Notes under the pieces: model-generated
What the model saw: only the letters and a program-made list of their open reading frames with translations
Database searches by the model: none
Told to the model about the DNA's origin: nothing
From: Streptomyces parvus
GTDB taxonomy: Bacteria > Actinomycetota > Actinomycetes > Streptomycetales > Streptomycetaceae
NCBI RefSeq assembly: GCF_014648875.1
Contig: NZ_BMRY01000003.1
Coordinates: 186,001 to 250,000, forward strand
Reading direction: 5' to 3'
Length of the DNA stretch: 64,000 nt
Made by a program: the position numbers and the translations under genes
Part shown: one piece after another, positions 34,406-49,585 of the stretch
Layout: each line of letters opens with the position of its first letter
How positions within the stretch are numbered: the stretch's first letter is position 1

Positions 34406-34519
34406 GGCGGTGCGTCACGGCCCCGCAACAGCGAGAGGGGCCGACGCGTCGGCGCCGGCCCCGGACAGCACGAAGCCCCGGCCGCTCAGCGACCGGGGCC
34501 CGTAACAGACTGTGTCGTC

Positions 34520-34654
34520 TCACACACCCGAACCTGCGGGCACGGAGTCGGTCGCCTCCGTCCACAGATCCTGCTCGGCGCGATCCGCCTGGATCTGGCG
34601 GTACACGAGGAGCCCGCCGATGGCGGCCAGTGCGACCAGGAGAAGCTTCTTCAC
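34520..34654 (-). CDS. DLW-39 family micro-protein
   Basis: A 44-residue protein: a hydrophobic N-terminal helix (KKLLLVALAAIGGLLVY) followed by RQIQADRAEQDLWTEATDS, which contains the DLW motif naming the family in streptomycetes. GTG 34654. Likely membrane-anchored; function unknown. Too short for usual gene finders. Confidence 0.85.
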   Translation of the reverse strand: MKKLLLVALAAIGGLLVYRQIQADRAEQDLWTEATDSVPAGSGV

Positions 34655-34945
34655 CGCGCGACCTCGTCTTTCCTTGGCGTAAGGGCCTTATGTCGCCGAC
34701 TATACACACCGGCCGATACCGATCGGTGACCTGCCCGGACCCCTGTGACACCCCCTCCACGGCGTCCGGAACGACCTCCCGACACCCTCTCCCCACCGCC
34801 CGCGAGGGCCTGTCCAGCCCGGTTGCACCATACGAGTGGTGTTAATCCGAAGATCGGCGCAGAGCGGGCGTCGCTCCCCGGAATCGCGGCCGGGATCCAC
34901 ATGATCGGAGAAGTCAGCAACCGGACCGTCCGAAAGCGAGGGGCC

Positions 34946-35323
34946 ATGAGCACCTTCAAGCCCAAGAACCTCTGGACCGCCTTCATCACCGCCTTCTTCG
35001 CCCTCCTGGCGTCGCTGGGCCTCGCCACCGCCGCCGCGAGCACCGCGAACGCCACGAACGCCGCCGCGCAGCCGGGCACCACGACCCACGAGCACACGGG
35101 TGCCACCGCGGCAACCCCGATCGCTCCCTCGGTCCGATGGACCCTTCCGCGTGACCGGGCCCTTCCACCCACGATGAAGCAGCGCATCCGAGCCGAGGCC
35201 CACGGCGCTTCCCCGGCCACCCGCCATCTGTCGCTCGACCCCGCGGAGACCGCCCGCACAGCCGGCCAGAGCGGCTCCCACCACACAGCCCCGGAAGGCG
35301 ACTCCCCGGCCCCGCCCCCCTGA
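34946..35323 (+). CDS. hypothetical exported or membrane protein
   Basis: A 125-residue protein with an N-terminal hydrophobic helix (NLWTAFITAFFALLASLGLA) that could be a signal peptide ending near ATA-AAS or an anchor, then a Thr/Ala/His-rich, polar region ending in Pro. ATG 34946 is preceded by GCGAGGGG. It is divergent from the DLW-39 gene. I do not recognise a characterised family. Confidence 0.7.
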   Translation: MSTFKPKNLWTAFITAFFALLASLGLATAAASTANATNAAAQPGTTTHEHTGATAATPIAPSVRWTLPRDRALPPTMKQRIRAEAHGASPATRHLSLDPAETARTAGQSGSHHTAPEGDSPAPPP

Positions 35324-35347
35324 TCCCGGCGGCCCACCGCACTCCGG

Positions 35348-35380
35348 GGCCCCTGGTCCGGTTCACACCGGCCGGGGGCC
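35348..35380 (+). terminator. terminator after the 34946-35323 gene
   Basis: GC-rich, slightly bulged stem (35348-35361 with 35368-35380) followed directly by TTTT, a rare classical Rho-independent layout for this genome. Confidence 0.75.
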
Positions 35381-35468
35381 TTTTCGTGTGCCCGGACCGC
35401 CGACGAGCGGCGCACGACGGGCCGGACGACCATGGAAGGACCCGGCGCCCCGCCGAAAGGACCCTTCG

Positions 35469-36167
35469 ATGAGCTCTCGTGGCAGTACCTTCGCGGCCCT
35501 CGGCGCGGCCTCCGCGCTCCTCATGGTCACCGCCTGCGCGACGGCCACCTCGTCCGACACGGGGTCGAGCCCCGGCAGCGCCGTACCGGCGGCGGCGACG
35601 ACCACCGACCCGGACGTGGGGGCCCCACCGGGCGCGGAGATCCTGGGCCGGGCCGCCCTCGGAGAGCCGTTCAAGCTGACCATCAGTTCCTCGGACGAGT
35701 CACAGCCCGAGGAGTTCGAGATCACCGTCGAGGACGTCACCTGCGGCGAACCGCTGGACCCGGGAGTCCTGGCGCACGACTCCCTGAGCGCACCGACAGA
35801 GCCCCCGACACCCGAGGACGGGAAGCAGTTCTGCGTGGTCCGCATGGAGGTGCTCAACGTGGGCAAGAGCGAGGCCAGATGGACCGCCGACGACACGGTC
35901 ACCCTCAACGTCGACGACACCGCCTACAGCCAGACCCAGGACGACGCCCAACTCACGAGCGCCTACGAGGAGTACTGGTACGACCAGGGGAAGCCCCGGC
36001 CGTCGTTCGGCCTCAACCCGGCGAGCAAGGGCCCGGTCAACGCCGTCTTCCAGATCCCCACCGCCGACGAGCCCACCACCGTCTGGTTCGCGGCCGCCAG
36101 ATGGCTGGAGCTCACCGGCCCCGAACCCGGCTACCTCGTCCGGCTCCAGCCCGCCGCCCAGAGCTGA
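35469..36167 (+). CDS. secreted lipoprotein, DUF4352-like
   Basis: A 232-residue lipoprotein: the signal peptide ends in the lipobox LMVTAC with the lipidated Cys at about residue 24. After a Thr/Pro/Ala linker comes a beta-sandwich of DUF4352 type (FEITVEDVTCGEPLD, QFCVVRMEVLNVGKSEARW, VFQIPTADEPTTVWF) with two Cys that may pair. ATG 35469. Role unknown; DUF4352 domains are found on exported proteins. Confidence 0.85.
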   Translation: MSSRGSTFAALGAASALLMVTACATATSSDTGSSPGSAVPAAATTTDPDVGAPPGAEILGRAALGEPFKLTISSSDESQPEEFEITVEDVTCGEPLDPGVLAHDSLSAPTEPPTPEDGKQFCVVRMEVLNVGKSEARWTADDTVTLNVDDTAYSQTQDDAQLTSAYEEYWYDQGKPRPSFGLNPASKGPVNAVFQIPTADEPTTVWFAAARWLELTGPEPGYLVRLQPAAQS

Positions 36168-36182
36168 TCACTCCGCCCACGC

Positions 36183-36217
36183 GAAAGGCCCCCCACCGTC
36201 TCCGGTGAAGGGCCTTC
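36183..36217. terminator. stem-loop between lipoprotein gene and tRNA-Ile
   Basis: Interrupted stem: GAAAGGCCC (36183-36191) with GGGCCTTC (36210-36217), and inner CACCG/CGGTG. It can terminate both the lipoprotein gene and the tRNA. Confidence 0.65.
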
Positions 36218-36222
36218 GTGTC

Positions 36223-36299
36223 TGGTGGGGCTAACAGGATTTGAACCTGTGGCCTCATCCTTATCAGGGATGCGCTCTAACCAACTGAGCTATAGCCCC
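36223..36299 (-). tRNA. tRNA-Ile (GAT)
   Basis: 77 nt including an encoded CCA. Acceptor GGGGCTA/TAGCCCC, T-loop TTCAAAT and anticodon GAT in loop CTGATAAG. Confidence 0.95.
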
Positions 36300-36377
36300 G
36301 CCGCGCTGTACTGCTCCGCGCTGACTTCTGAAGATTAGCGCACGTCGGGGCCAGTCCCAAAATCGATACCCGGCGCG

Positions 36378-37088
36378 CTACTCGTCCTCGGCCAGCGTGA
36401 GCTCCACGCCGCCCACGAAGCCCGCCGACAGGTTGTAGATGAAGGCGCCCAGCGTCGCCAGCGCGGTGGCCAGGACCACGTCGATCACGGCGATGACCGA
36501 GGTGAAGATGAGCACGCGCGGCAGCGACAGGAACGACTGCAGGTCGAAGCCGTTGCTCTCGTTCGAGCCGGTCGCCTCGCTGATCGTGCCGCCGACGGTC
36601 TCGAAGACGCCCATCGCGTCCATGACCATCCACAGCACCGCCGACGCCACCACCGTGCAGATGCCCAGCGCGATCGACAACAGGAAGCTGACCTTCATCA
36701 CCGACCACGGATCGGCCTTGGCCACCCGCAGACGGGCCTTGCGGGTACGGGGCGTGGTCCGCGCCCCCGTGCGCGGCTTGCGCGTCGCCTGGGCGCCGCC
36801 CACGCCCTGTGCGCCCCCCAGCGTGCCGCCGCCCTGTCCGGGGCGCTGCTGGCCGCCCTGGGTACCGCCGCCGGGCGCCTGGTACGCCTGGGGCGGGTGG
36901 TACGGCCCCGACGGCCCCGGTGCGGGCTCACGCTCGCCGGGCAGGGGCCCGGTCGCGTAACCCTCGTACTGGGGCTGAGGTCCTCGTGTGTCCGTCACAG
37001 TGCCCCCTTGGGAGTCCGTGGCAGGGCCACGGGCACCGTTCGCTCCAGCTCCGGAAGCGGCCGAACCGGCGCCCGTGGCTCCACTCAC
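36378..37088 (-). CDS. DUF3566 membrane protein
   Basis: A 236-residue protein: a Gly/Pro/Gln-rich cytoplasmic half, then a DUF3566 membrane domain with two helices (about 132-155 and 190-220; VMKVSFLLSIALGICTVVAS, ATALATLGAFIYNLSAGFVG). It starts with GTG 37088, 4 bp after the gyrA stop, and is a conserved follower of gyrA in actinobacteria. Function unknown. Confidence 0.9.
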   Translation of the reverse strand: MSGATGAGSAASGAGANGARGPATDSQGGTVTDTRGPQPQYEGYATGPLPGEREPAPGPSGPYHPPQAYQAPGGGTQGGQQRPGQGGGTLGGAQGVGGAQATRKPRTGARTTPRTRKARLRVAKADPWSVMKVSFLLSIALGICTVVASAVLWMVMDAMGVFETVGGTISEATGSNESNGFDLQSFLSLPRVLIFTSVIAVIDVVLATALATLGAFIYNLSAGFVGGVELTLAEDE

Positions 37089-37092
37089 GCTC

Positions 37093-39735
<2,643 letters not shown>

Positions 39736-39782
39736 TGCTGGTCAAAGTCCTTTCGAGCTGCGGCGTGGCTGGTGCGGCCGAC

Positions 39783-42298
<2,516 letters not shown>

Positions 42299-42883
42299 TC
42301 ATCCGTAGGTGTCGCCCGGGCCCTTGCTGCCGGGGGCCCGCAACGGCCCGTACCGGCGCTCCGGGCCCCCCGGCCCGACCACCTTGATCATCCGTACGGT
42401 GCCCTGCCCCAGATCCGCGTTCAGCCGGGCCACCAGCTGCGGGGCCAGCAGCCGCAGCTGCGTCGCCCACGCCGTCGAGTCACAGCTCACCGTCAGCACC
42501 CGGGCGGCCGGATCATCGTCGTACCGCAGCGGGACGCAGTGCTTCGCCAGATCGTCGCCGACGATCTGCGGCCACCGGCCCATCACCCCGCCGACCGCCG
42601 CGGGCGTCTCCCAGCCCCGCTCGGTGATCAGCCGGCTGATCGCGGAACCCAGCATCTGCGGATCCCGGCCGTCGGACCTGGCTCCCGAGCGCAGCCCGCC
42701 ACCCCGCCGGGCCTGCTTCTTCTGCTGCGCCGCCGCACCCCGCGCCCTGGCCTGCTCCTTCGCGGCCCGCAACGCGACCCGGGCCAGATCGACCCCGGAC
42801 ACCTCCGGCGGCTTCGGACCCGCGGCCTCCGGCGCACCGCCGACCGCGCCCGCCTCGCCCGGCTGCTCGTCCCGGCCGGTCAT
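42299..42883 (-). CDS. dciA: DciA (DUF721) helicase-loading protein
   Basis: A 194-residue protein with the DUF721/DciA domain in its C-terminal half: [20 protein letters not shown], then [12 protein letters not shown] and [15 protein letters not shown]. In bacteria without DnaC or DnaI, DciA assists loading of the replicative helicase. It overlaps recF by 4 bp and sits in the oriC gene set. Confidence 0.9.
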   Translation of the reverse strand: MTGRDEQPGEAGAVGGAPEAAGPKPPEVSGVDLARVALRAAKEQARARGAAAQQKKQARRGGGLRSGARSDGRDPQMLGSAISRLITERGWETPAAVGGVMGRWPQIVGDDLAKHCVPLRYDDDPAARVLTVSCDSTAWATQLRLLAPQLVARLNADLGQGTVRMIKVVGPGGPERRYGPLRAPGSKGPGDTYG

Positions 42884-44010
42884 ACGCGCTCCACCTCGCC
42901 CGCGGACACCGCGTACCGCGTCCCCGCCAGCACACCCGGCACGTCCTCCGCCACCGCGGCCGTCACCAGCACCTGCTCGCCGGGGGCCACCAGCTCCGCC
43001 AGCCGCTCCCGGCGGCGGGCGTCCAGCTCGGCGAAGACATCGTCCAGCACCAGCACCGGCTCGTTGCCCTCGGAGCGCAGCAGCTCGTAACTGGCGAGCC
43101 GCAGCGCCAGCGCGTAACTCCAGGACTCGCCATGACTCGCGTACCCCTTGGCCGGCATTCCGCGCAGACCCAGCAGCAGATCGTCGCGGTGCGGGCCGAC
43201 CAGCGTCACTCCCCGTTCGATCTCCTGCTTCCGGACCCCCGCGAGCGCCGCGATCAGCTGCTCGTACAGCTCGTCGCGGGTGCGCTCGGGACCCACGTCC
43301 TCGCCGACCGAACTGCGGTACTCCAGCGCCACCGGACCGCCGCCCGGCGCCACGTCCCCGTACGCCTTGTCGGCCAGCGGCTGGAGCGTGGCGATCAGAT
43401 CGAGGCGCTGCGCGAGCAGCTCGGCGCCCACCCGGCCCAGGTGCTGGTCCCAGACGTCCAAGGTGGACAGATCCATCGAGCGGCCGCCGTGCCGCCGGGC
43501 CATCGCCGCGGACTTCAGCAGGGTGTTGCGCTGCTTGAGCACCCGTTCGTAGTCGGAACGGACCCCGGCCATCCGGGGCGAACGCGCGGTGACCAGCTCG
43601 TCCAGGAACCGCCGCCGCTCGCCGGGGTCGCCCTTGACCAGCGCCAGGTCCTCCGGGGCGAACAGCACGGTCCGTACGATGCCGAGCACGTCACGGGGTC
43701 TGACCTGCGAGGACCTGTTGATACGGGCCCGGTTCGCCCGGCCCGGGTTCAGCTCCAGCTCGACCAGCTGCGAGCGCTCGCCCTGGGTCACCGCCGCCCG
43801 GATCACCGCACGCTCCGCGCCCATGCGCACGAGCGGGGCGTCCGAGGAGACGCGGTGGCTGCCGAGGGTGGCGAGATAGCCGACGGCCTCGACGAGATTG
43901 GTCTTGCCCTGCCCGTTGGGCCCCACGAAAGCGGTGATGCCCGGGTCGAGAGGGACCTCGACCCGGGCGTACGAGCGGAAGTCGGCGAGCGAGAGGTGCG
44001 TGACGTGCAT
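42880..44010 (-). CDS. recF: DNA replication/repair protein RecF
   Basis: A 376-residue SMC-like ATPase for gap repair. Walker A GPNGQGKT at residues 30-37; [11 protein letters not shown] and the Walker B region [16 protein letters not shown] are present. Start ATG 44010 ([14 protein letters not shown]). Confidence 0.97.
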   Translation of the reverse strand: MHVTHLSLADFRSYARVEVPLDPGITAFVGPNGQGKTNLVEAVGYLATLGSHRVSSDAPLVRMGAERAVIRAAVTQGERSQLVELELNPGRANRARINRSSQVRPRDVLGIVRTVLFAPEDLALVKGDPGERRRFLDELVTARSPRMAGVRSDYERVLKQRNTLLKSAAMARRHGGRSMDLSTLDVWDQHLGRVGAELLAQRLDLIATLQPLADKAYGDVAPGGGPVALEYRSSVGEDVGPERTRDELYEQLIAALAGVRKQEIERGVTLVGPHRDDLLLGLRGMPAKGYASHGESWSYALALRLASYELLRSEGNEPVLVLDDVFAELDARRRERLAELVAPGEQVLVTAAVAEDVPGVLAGTRYAVSAGEVERV

Positions 44011-44076
44011 GGTGGCCGACCTCTCCCGACAGTGCTTCGCAGGTTGTTGTGTGCCGGCGCGCGGCCGGCGGACCGA

Positions 44077-44961
44077 TCAGTTCTCGGTCTTGGACTCGAC
44101 CGCGTGGCCGCCGAACTGGTTGCGCAGCGCGGCGATCATCTTCATCTGCGGCGAGTCGTCCTGACGCGAGGCGAACCGCGCGAACAGCGACGCCGTGATC
44201 GCGGGCAGGGGCACCGCGTTGTCGATCGCGGCCTCGACCGTCCAGCGGCCCTCGCCCGAGTCGGCGGCGAAGCCCCGGAGCTTGTCCAGGTGCTCGTCGT
44301 CGTCCAGCGCGTTGACCGCGAGGTCGAGCAGCCAGGAACGGATGACCGTGCCCTCCTGCCAGGAGCGGAAGACCTCGCGCACATCGGTGACGGAGTCGAC
44401 CTTCTCCAGCAGCTCCCAGCCCTCGGCGTAGGCCTGCATCATGGCGTACTCGATGCCGTTGTGGACCATCTTCGCGAAGTGGCCGGCTCCGACCTTGCCC
44501 GCGTGGACGGAGCCGAAGTCGCCCTCGGGCTTCAGCGCGTCGAAGATCGGCTGGACCTTCGCCACGTTCTCCTGGCTGCCGCCGTACATCAGGGCGTAGC
44601 CGTTCTCCAGGCCCCAGACACCGCCGGAGACACCGCAGTCGACGAAGCCGATCTCCTTGACGCCCAGCTCGGCGGCGTGCTTCTCGTCGTCGGTCCAGCG
44701 CGAGTTGCCGCCGTCGACGACGACGTCGCCGGGCGAGAGCAGCGAGGCCAGCTCGTCGATCGTGGACTGGGTCGCGGCACCGGCCGGGACCATGACCCAG
44801 ACGACCCGCGGGCCCTTCAGCTTGCCCACAAGCTCTTCGAGACTGTGGACATCGGCGACATCCGGGTTGCGGTCGTAACCGATGACGGTGTGGCCTGCGC
44901 GGCGGATGCGCTCGCGCATGTTGCCGCCCATCTTGCCGAGGCCGACGAGACCGAGCTCCAT
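44077..44961 (-). CDS. gnd: 6-phosphogluconate dehydrogenase (decarboxylating), GndA/YqeC short type
   Basis: A 294-residue short-form enzyme of the oxidative pentose phosphate pathway. The Rossmann motif is GLVGLGKMGGNM; the substrate and catalytic loops are DCGVSGGVWGLENGYALMYGG and KVGAGHFAKMVHNGIEY (Lys and Asn conserved). ATG 44961. It sits between dnaN and recF, a known streptomycete arrangement unrelated to replication. Confidence 0.93.
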   Translation of the reverse strand: MELGLVGLGKMGGNMRERIRRAGHTVIGYDRNPDVADVHSLEELVGKLKGPRVVWVMVPAGAATQSTIDELASLLSPGDVVVDGGNSRWTDDEKHAAELGVKEIGFVDCGVSGGVWGLENGYALMYGGSQENVAKVQPIFDALKPEGDFGSVHAGKVGAGHFAKMVHNGIEYAMMQAYAEGWELLEKVDSVTDVREVFRSWQEGTVIRSWLLDLAVNALDDDEHLDKLRGFAADSGEGRWTVEAAIDNAVPLPAITASLFARFASRQDDSPQMKMIAALRNQFGGHAVESKTEN

Positions 44962-45042
44962 CAGAGATTCCTTAAGCGTCGTGGCGATAAGCGTCGGGGC
45001 GTTTGCACCCACGACCGAGCCTACGCCCGGCCGGGGACAGCG

Positions 45043-45076
45043 CGGCGGGCCCGCTCCGCGCCGAGCGGGCCCGCCG
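45043..45076. terminator. stem-loop between dnaN and gnd
   Basis: Perfect 13-bp stem, arms 45043-45055 and 45064-45076, GC only, with no U-tract. Likely ends the dnaN transcript before gnd. Confidence 0.65.
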
Positions 45077-45122
45077 GAAACTGCCGCGGAAAACGTCCCC
45101 CCAATGGGCGGGGGACGCGGGA

Positions 45123-46253
45123 TCAGCCGGAGAGGCGCACCGGCATGATCAGGTACTTGTACGTGTCGTCCGCCTCGGCGTCGACGGCCGGGCGGCCGCT
45201 GAGCAGGGCGGGCTTGGTGGACGTGGTGAACGAGAGCTGGGCGACCGGGGAGTCGATCGCGCTCAGCCCGTCCAGCAGGAACGTCGGGTTGAAGGCGATC
45301 GAGATGTCGTCGCCCTCCAGCACCGCGTCGACCCTCTCCACAGCCTGTGCGTCGTCGCTGGAACCGGCCTCCAGGATGAGGACGCCCTGCTCGAAGCTGA
45401 GCCGTACGGGGGTGTTGCGCTCGGCGACCAGGGCCACGCGCTTGACGGCCTCGACGAAGGGGGCCGTCTCGATCACCGCGACGGAGTTGAACTCGGTCGG
45501 GAACAGCGTGCGGTACTTCGGCAGGTCGCCTTCGAGCAGCCGCGTGGTCGTGCGGCGTCCGGCGCCCTCGAAACCGATCAGGCCCTCGCCCGCGCCGGAG
45601 CCGGAGAGCGCCAGGGTGACCGTGTCGCCGCTGGTGAGCGCCTTGGCGGTGTCCAGGAGCGTCTTGGCGGGCACCAGGGCGACCGCAGAGGCGTCCGCGT
45701 TCTCCGGCTTCCACAGGAACTCGCGGACCGCGAAGCGGTAGCGGTCGGTGGAGGCGAGGGTGACCGTGTCGCCCTCGATCTCGATCCGCACACCGGTCAG
45801 CACGGGCAGCGTGTCGTCGCGGCCGGCGGCGATGGCGACCTGGGCGGCGGCCGAGGCGAAGACCTCACCGGGGACGGTGCCCGTGGCGGTCGGCATCTGC
45901 GGCAGCGCGGGGTACTCCTCCACAGGCAGTGTGTGGAGGGTGAAGCGGGAGGAGCCGCAGACGACCGTGGCCCGCACACCGTCGGTGGAGATCTCCACCG
46001 GGCGGTTGGGGAGGGCGCGGCAGATGTCGGCGAGCAGCCGGCCGGAGACGAGCACCGTCCCGTCCTCGTCGATCTCCGCGTCGACGGAGACCCGTGCGGA
46101 GACCTCGTAGTCGAAGCTGGAGAAGCTGAGAGCTCCGTCCTCGGCCTTCAGCAGAAGGCCCGCGAGAACGGGCGCCGGCGGACGGGCCGGGAGGCTGCGG
46201 GCCACCCAGGCCACCGCCTCCGCGAGTACATCGCGCTCCACCCGGATCTTCAC
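45123..46253 (-). CDS. dnaN: DNA polymerase III beta clamp
   Basis: A 376-residue sliding clamp. Start GTG 46253 has GGAGG about 6 bp upstream and gives the usual KIRVERDVLAEAVAWVARSL. The end (YKYLIMPVRL) is the conserved clamp C-terminus that binds partner peptides. The open frame continues into oriC, but that part is not coding. Confidence 0.97.
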   Translation of the reverse strand: MKIRVERDVLAEAVAWVARSLPARPPAPVLAGLLLKAEDGALSFSSFDYEVSARVSVDAEIDEDGTVLVSGRLLADICRALPNRPVEISTDGVRATVVCGSSRFTLHTLPVEEYPALPQMPTATGTVPGEVFASAAAQVAIAAGRDDTLPVLTGVRIEIEGDTVTLASTDRYRFAVREFLWKPENADASAVALVPAKTLLDTAKALTSGDTVTLALSGSGAGEGLIGFEGAGRRTTTRLLEGDLPKYRTLFPTEFNSVAVIETAPFVEAVKRVALVAERNTPVRLSFEQGVLILEAGSSDDAQAVERVDAVLEGDDISIAFNPTFLLDGLSAIDSPVAQLSFTTSTKPALLSGRPAVDAEADDTYKYLIMPVRLSG

Positions 46254-46424
46254 CGGAACCGCCTCCTGCTGTTGCTCGCTCGCCCTGCTGGCCTTCGTCG
46301 TCTGGACCGGAGTCCGCTGCCGAGGCGGCGGAGGCTCCGGGGTCCAGTCTGACGTACGGCACCGACAGCCGTTGCTGCTCGGGGTCAAGTCGGTCCAAGA
46401 GCTTCGCGGCGGTCGACGGTCGAG

Positions 46425-46997
46425 TTGTACACAGGCCCCACTTCGAAGCGGATTCCTGGCTAACTCTGGGTGGTAGTAGTAGTAGGCCTTGTGGATACCG
46501 TGGATAACGTCGTTTGCGCAGGTCAGCGACTGTTTTTTGTCCACCGGTCCTGTGGGTGGCACCCGTGGACAACCCGGGCCTTCTGTGGACGGACGGAAGT
46601 TCTGCACACCCGATGCACAGGAGGGGGCCACTTCTCCCCAGAGCTGTCCCCAGCTTTACCCCTGTTCCCCACAGCCCAACCCAGCACCTTGGTGTGACGC
46701 CTTTCACTCCGGGCGGTGAGAGCGTGTGTTGCGTTGCCGAACAGTGGACAGGGGTGTGGAGAAGCAGGGCATGGCTGGGGACAACACCGTCCTGCCTGTG
46801 GGCAGCCGGTGGACAACATCGACGGCCCCCTGTGGACGGAGATTCTGTCCACAGGCTGTGGATCATCGTTGGCCACAATTCCCCAACCACATGACCTGGC
46901 CTGATGGAGTATCGGCAGCGCACCCTGTGGACGCAATATGGACAACTTCCCAGTCCCCAGGCTGTGGACGGAAGATTTCCCGCATATCTGTGGAGAA
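46425..46997. other. oriC: chromosomal origin of replication oriC
   Basis: The 890-bp dnaN-dnaA gap holds about twenty 9-mers close to TTGTCCACA or its complement, on both strands. Those I located start at 46425, 46490, 46499, 46537, 46564, 46584, 46743, 46755, 46776, 46808, 46831, 46845, 46857, 46869, 46926, 46937, 46963 and 46989. They fall in two blocks (46425-46592 and 46743-46997) with a weaker centre. The number and arrangement agree with the oriC known from S. lividans and S. coelicolor. Many are near-consensus rather than perfect, as usual in this genus. Confidence 0.95.
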
Positions 46998-47077
46998 GGG
47001 CCTCTGAGCTGCCCGTATTCGAACAGCCCTGGTGCGGAGGAGACCGCTGCGACGACTCCCGGCCCCCTCAGGAACGG

Positions 47078-47127
47078 CGAAAGGCGCCTCGCACGGACCG
47101 TGGGAGGTCCGTGCGAGGCGCCTTTCG
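47078..47127 (-). terminator. dnaA terminator, 22-bp perfect stem
   Basis: Arms 47078-47099 and 47106-47127 with a 6-nt loop, 20 bp past the dnaA stop. It insulates oriC from dnaA read-through. Confidence 0.9.
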
Positions 47128-47146
47128 AGGCCTTGAGAGGTCTTCG

Positions 47147-49048
47147 TCAGCCGTTCTTGATGCGGTTGGTCAGCTCGGTGACCTGGTTGTAGATGGAGCG
47201 GCGCTCCGCCATCAGCGCCCGGATCTTCCGGTCCGCGTGCATCACCGTCGTGTGGTCGCGGCCGCCGAACTGCGCGCCGATCTTCGGCAACGAGAGGTCG
47301 GTCAGCTCGCGGCACAGATACATGGCGATCTGGCGTGCCGTCACCAGGACCCGGCTGCGCGAGGATCCGCAGAGGTCGTCCACGGTGAGCCCGAAGTAGT
47401 CCGCGGTGGCCGCCATGATGGCCGGCGCCGTGATCTCGGGGGCCGACTCCTCGCCGCCCGGGATCAGGTCCTTGAGGACGATCTCGGTCAGCCCGAGGTC
47501 CACCGGCTGCCGGTTCAGCGAGGCGAAGGCGGTCACCCGGATCAGGGCGCCCTCCAGCTCACGGATGTTGCGCGAGATCCGCGAGGCGATGAACTCCAGT
47601 ACCTCCGGCGGGGCGTTGAGCTGCTCCTGCACCGCCTTCTTACGGAGGATCGCGATCCGGGTCTCCAGCTCGGGCGGCTGGACATCGGTCGTCAGACCCC
47701 ACTCGAAGCGGTTGCGCAGGCGGTCCTCCAGCGTCACCAGCTGCTTGGGCGGCCGGTCCGAGGAGAGCACGATCTGTTTGTTCGCGTTGTGCAGCGTATT
47801 GAAGGTGTGGAAGAACTCCTCCTGCGTCGACTCCTTGCTCGCCAGGAACTGGATGTCGTCGACCAGCAGGATGTCCACGTCGCGGTAGCGCTTGCGGAAG
47901 GTGTCGCCCTTCCCGTCGCGGATCGAGTTGATGAACTCGTTGGTGAACTCCTCCGAGCTCACGTACCGCACCCGGGTCCCCGGGTAGAGGCTCCGCGCGT
48001 AGTGCCCGATCGCGTGCAGCAGGTGGGTCTTGCCGAGCCCCGACTCCCCGTAGATGAACAGGGGGTTGTACGCCTTCGCGGGCGCCTCGGCGACGGCCAC
48101 GGCCGCGGCGTGCGCGAAGCGGTTGGACGCCCCGATGACGAAGGTGTCGAAGAGGTACTTCGGGTTCAGCCGGGCGTGCGGCTCGCCGGGACCCGGCGCG
48201 GGGGCCGGCTGGGCGCCCATCGGACCGGGGACCGAGCCGCCGGTGCGCCCGGGGCCGTGGCCCGGACCGGTCTGGCGGTGCTGCGGCTGCTGCTGGTCCT
48301 GCCGGTCGGGGCGCTGCTGCTCGTACCCCTGGTGCTCGGGCGGCTGCGACCGGTAGTCGTGGCCCGGCTGCTGCGGGCGCCCGGTGCCGTAGGGCTCGCG
48401 CCACTGCTCGGCGGGCTGCTCCCGGTACTGCTCGGCGGGTTGCTCCCGGTACTGCTCGCTCTCCCGGTACGCGTCGCTCTCGCGGTACGGCTCACCGGCC
48501 GGCTGCTCGCGGTCCTGGTAGCCGCTGTGCCGCGGCTGCTGCCAGGAGAGGTCTTCCTGGGTACGCGGCCAGGCGCCGGGCTCCGGGCGCTGCTGCTGGT
48601 AGTCGGGGTAGGCCGGCCGGGCCGTCGGCATGCCGTCGTCGGAGGGCCGGTGACCGTATCCGTCGTACGTGTCGCCCCGGGGAGCGTCGTCGCGCGGCTG
48701 CGCCGGGTAGCGGTGGTCCTGCTGGCTCCCGTGCGACTGGCGCATCGGGGGCGCCGGCGGGGCGGGCGGTTCGCCCGCGGAGTCGTCGACGGTGATCGCG
48801 ATCCGGATGGGGCGGCCGCACTCCCGGGTCAGCGACTCACTGATCAGCGGCGCGAGCCGGCCCTCCAGGACGCGCTTGCCCCATTCATTGGGGACGGCCA
48901 GCAGTGCGGTGTCGGCGACGAGTGCCAGCGGCTGGCAGCGCTCGATCCACTGCTTGTCCTTCGGCTCGATGCCCTGCTGGCCCTCCCCGAGGAGTTGTTC
49001 CAGCACTCGTGGCCACACTGCGGCAAGATCGGCAGGTACGTCAGCCAC
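47147..49048 (-). CDS. dnaA: chromosomal replication initiator DnaA
   Basis: A 633-residue initiator. Domain I (about 1-90) interacts with partners; domain II (about 95-290) is a very long Gln/Pro/Tyr/Arg-rich linker with repeated [12 protein letters not shown] units, as is usual in Streptomyces. AAA+ domain III has GESGLGKT at about 333-340 and [13 protein letters not shown]; domain IV has the DnaA-box binding [15 protein letters not shown]. Start GTG 49048. Confidence 0.98.
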   Translation of the reverse strand: MADVPADLAAVWPRVLEQLLGEGQQGIEPKDKQWIERCQPLALVADTALLAVPNEWGKRVLEGRLAPLISESLTRECGRPIRIAITVDDSAGEPPAPPAPPMRQSHGSQQDHRYPAQPRDDAPRGDTYDGYGHRPSDDGMPTARPAYPDYQQQRPEPGAWPRTQEDLSWQQPRHSGYQDREQPAGEPYRESDAYRESEQYREQPAEQYREQPAEQWREPYGTGRPQQPGHDYRSQPPEHQGYEQQRPDRQDQQQPQHRQTGPGHGPGRTGGSVPGPMGAQPAPAPGPGEPHARLNPKYLFDTFVIGASNRFAHAAAVAVAEAPAKAYNPLFIYGESGLGKTHLLHAIGHYARSLYPGTRVRYVSSEEFTNEFINSIRDGKGDTFRKRYRDVDILLVDDIQFLASKESTQEEFFHTFNTLHNANKQIVLSSDRPPKQLVTLEDRLRNRFEWGLTTDVQPPELETRIAILRKKAVQEQLNAPPEVLEFIASRISRNIRELEGALIRVTAFASLNRQPVDLGLTEIVLKDLIPGGEESAPEITAPAIMAATADYFGLTVDDLCGSSRSRVLVTARQIAMYLCRELTDLSLPKIGAQFGGRDHTTVMHADRKIRALMAERRSIYNQVTELTNRIKNG

Positions 49049-49428
49049 AAGGCACGCTCTCTCGCATGTCCCACGAATGTGTGGTTCTCGGGACGGGATG
49101 GGTCGGGTCGGGTGAGCCCGGCAGTCGGGAAGGAAAAGAACCGGAGTTCAGCCACGGTAGTCAGGCCGACCCGCGCGGTTCAAGTTGTTGTCCACAGGCT
49201 GTGCACAATGGGGGGTCGCGCGGAGCTGGTTTGACCGGATGGCGTAGCCGCGCGTACCGTGACCAGGTCGAGTTGTCGATGGCTGCTGCCGCCTGCCTCC
49301 GATGGGCAAAGATCACGATCTGTGATTGTGAAGCGGTGCACTAAGGCGTTTACGCGAGTTCCTCGTGGGCGCACGGTGACAGCCAGGCGATGTCCCGCCA
49401 AGACACGAATCATTTCTGGAGCCCCCGA
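49049..49428. promoter_or_regulatory. dnaA-rpmH divergent regulatory region with DnaA boxes
   Basis: About 380 bp without a gene. A perfect DnaA box TTGTCCACA is at 49188-49196 and TGTGCACAA at 49200-49208, 140 bp upstream of dnaA. This pair is where DnaA would autoregulate its own promoter. The rightward rpmH-rnpA promoter must also lie here. Confidence 0.75.
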
Positions 49429-49566
49429 GTGAGCAAGCGCACCTTCCAGCCGAACAACCGCCGTCGCGCCAAGACCCACGGCTTCCGTCTGCGCATGCGT
49501 ACCCGTGCCGGCCGTGCGATCCTCGCGAACCGCCGCGGCAAGGGCCGCAGCAGCCTGTCCGCCTGA
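49429..49566 (+). CDS. rpmH: 50S ribosomal protein L34
   Basis: A 45-residue, very basic protein: [20 protein letters not shown] and the rest match L34 over its whole length. GTG 49429. Too short for many gene finders. First gene of the rpmH-rnpA-yidD-yidC-jag-rsmG series. Confidence 0.98.
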
Positions 49567-49585
49567 TCGCTCACAGGTCCATGAC

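Noticed and set aside
43132..45741. 869-codon plus-strand frame opposite recF, gnd and dnaN
   Set aside because: It runs through three confirmed genes on the other strand and an intergenic terminator, and has low-complexity composition.
45123..46631. longer dnaN frame starting inside oriC
   Set aside because: The extra N-terminus would be encoded by DnaA boxes and has no counterpart in beta clamps; GTG 46253 with GGAGG is the correct start.
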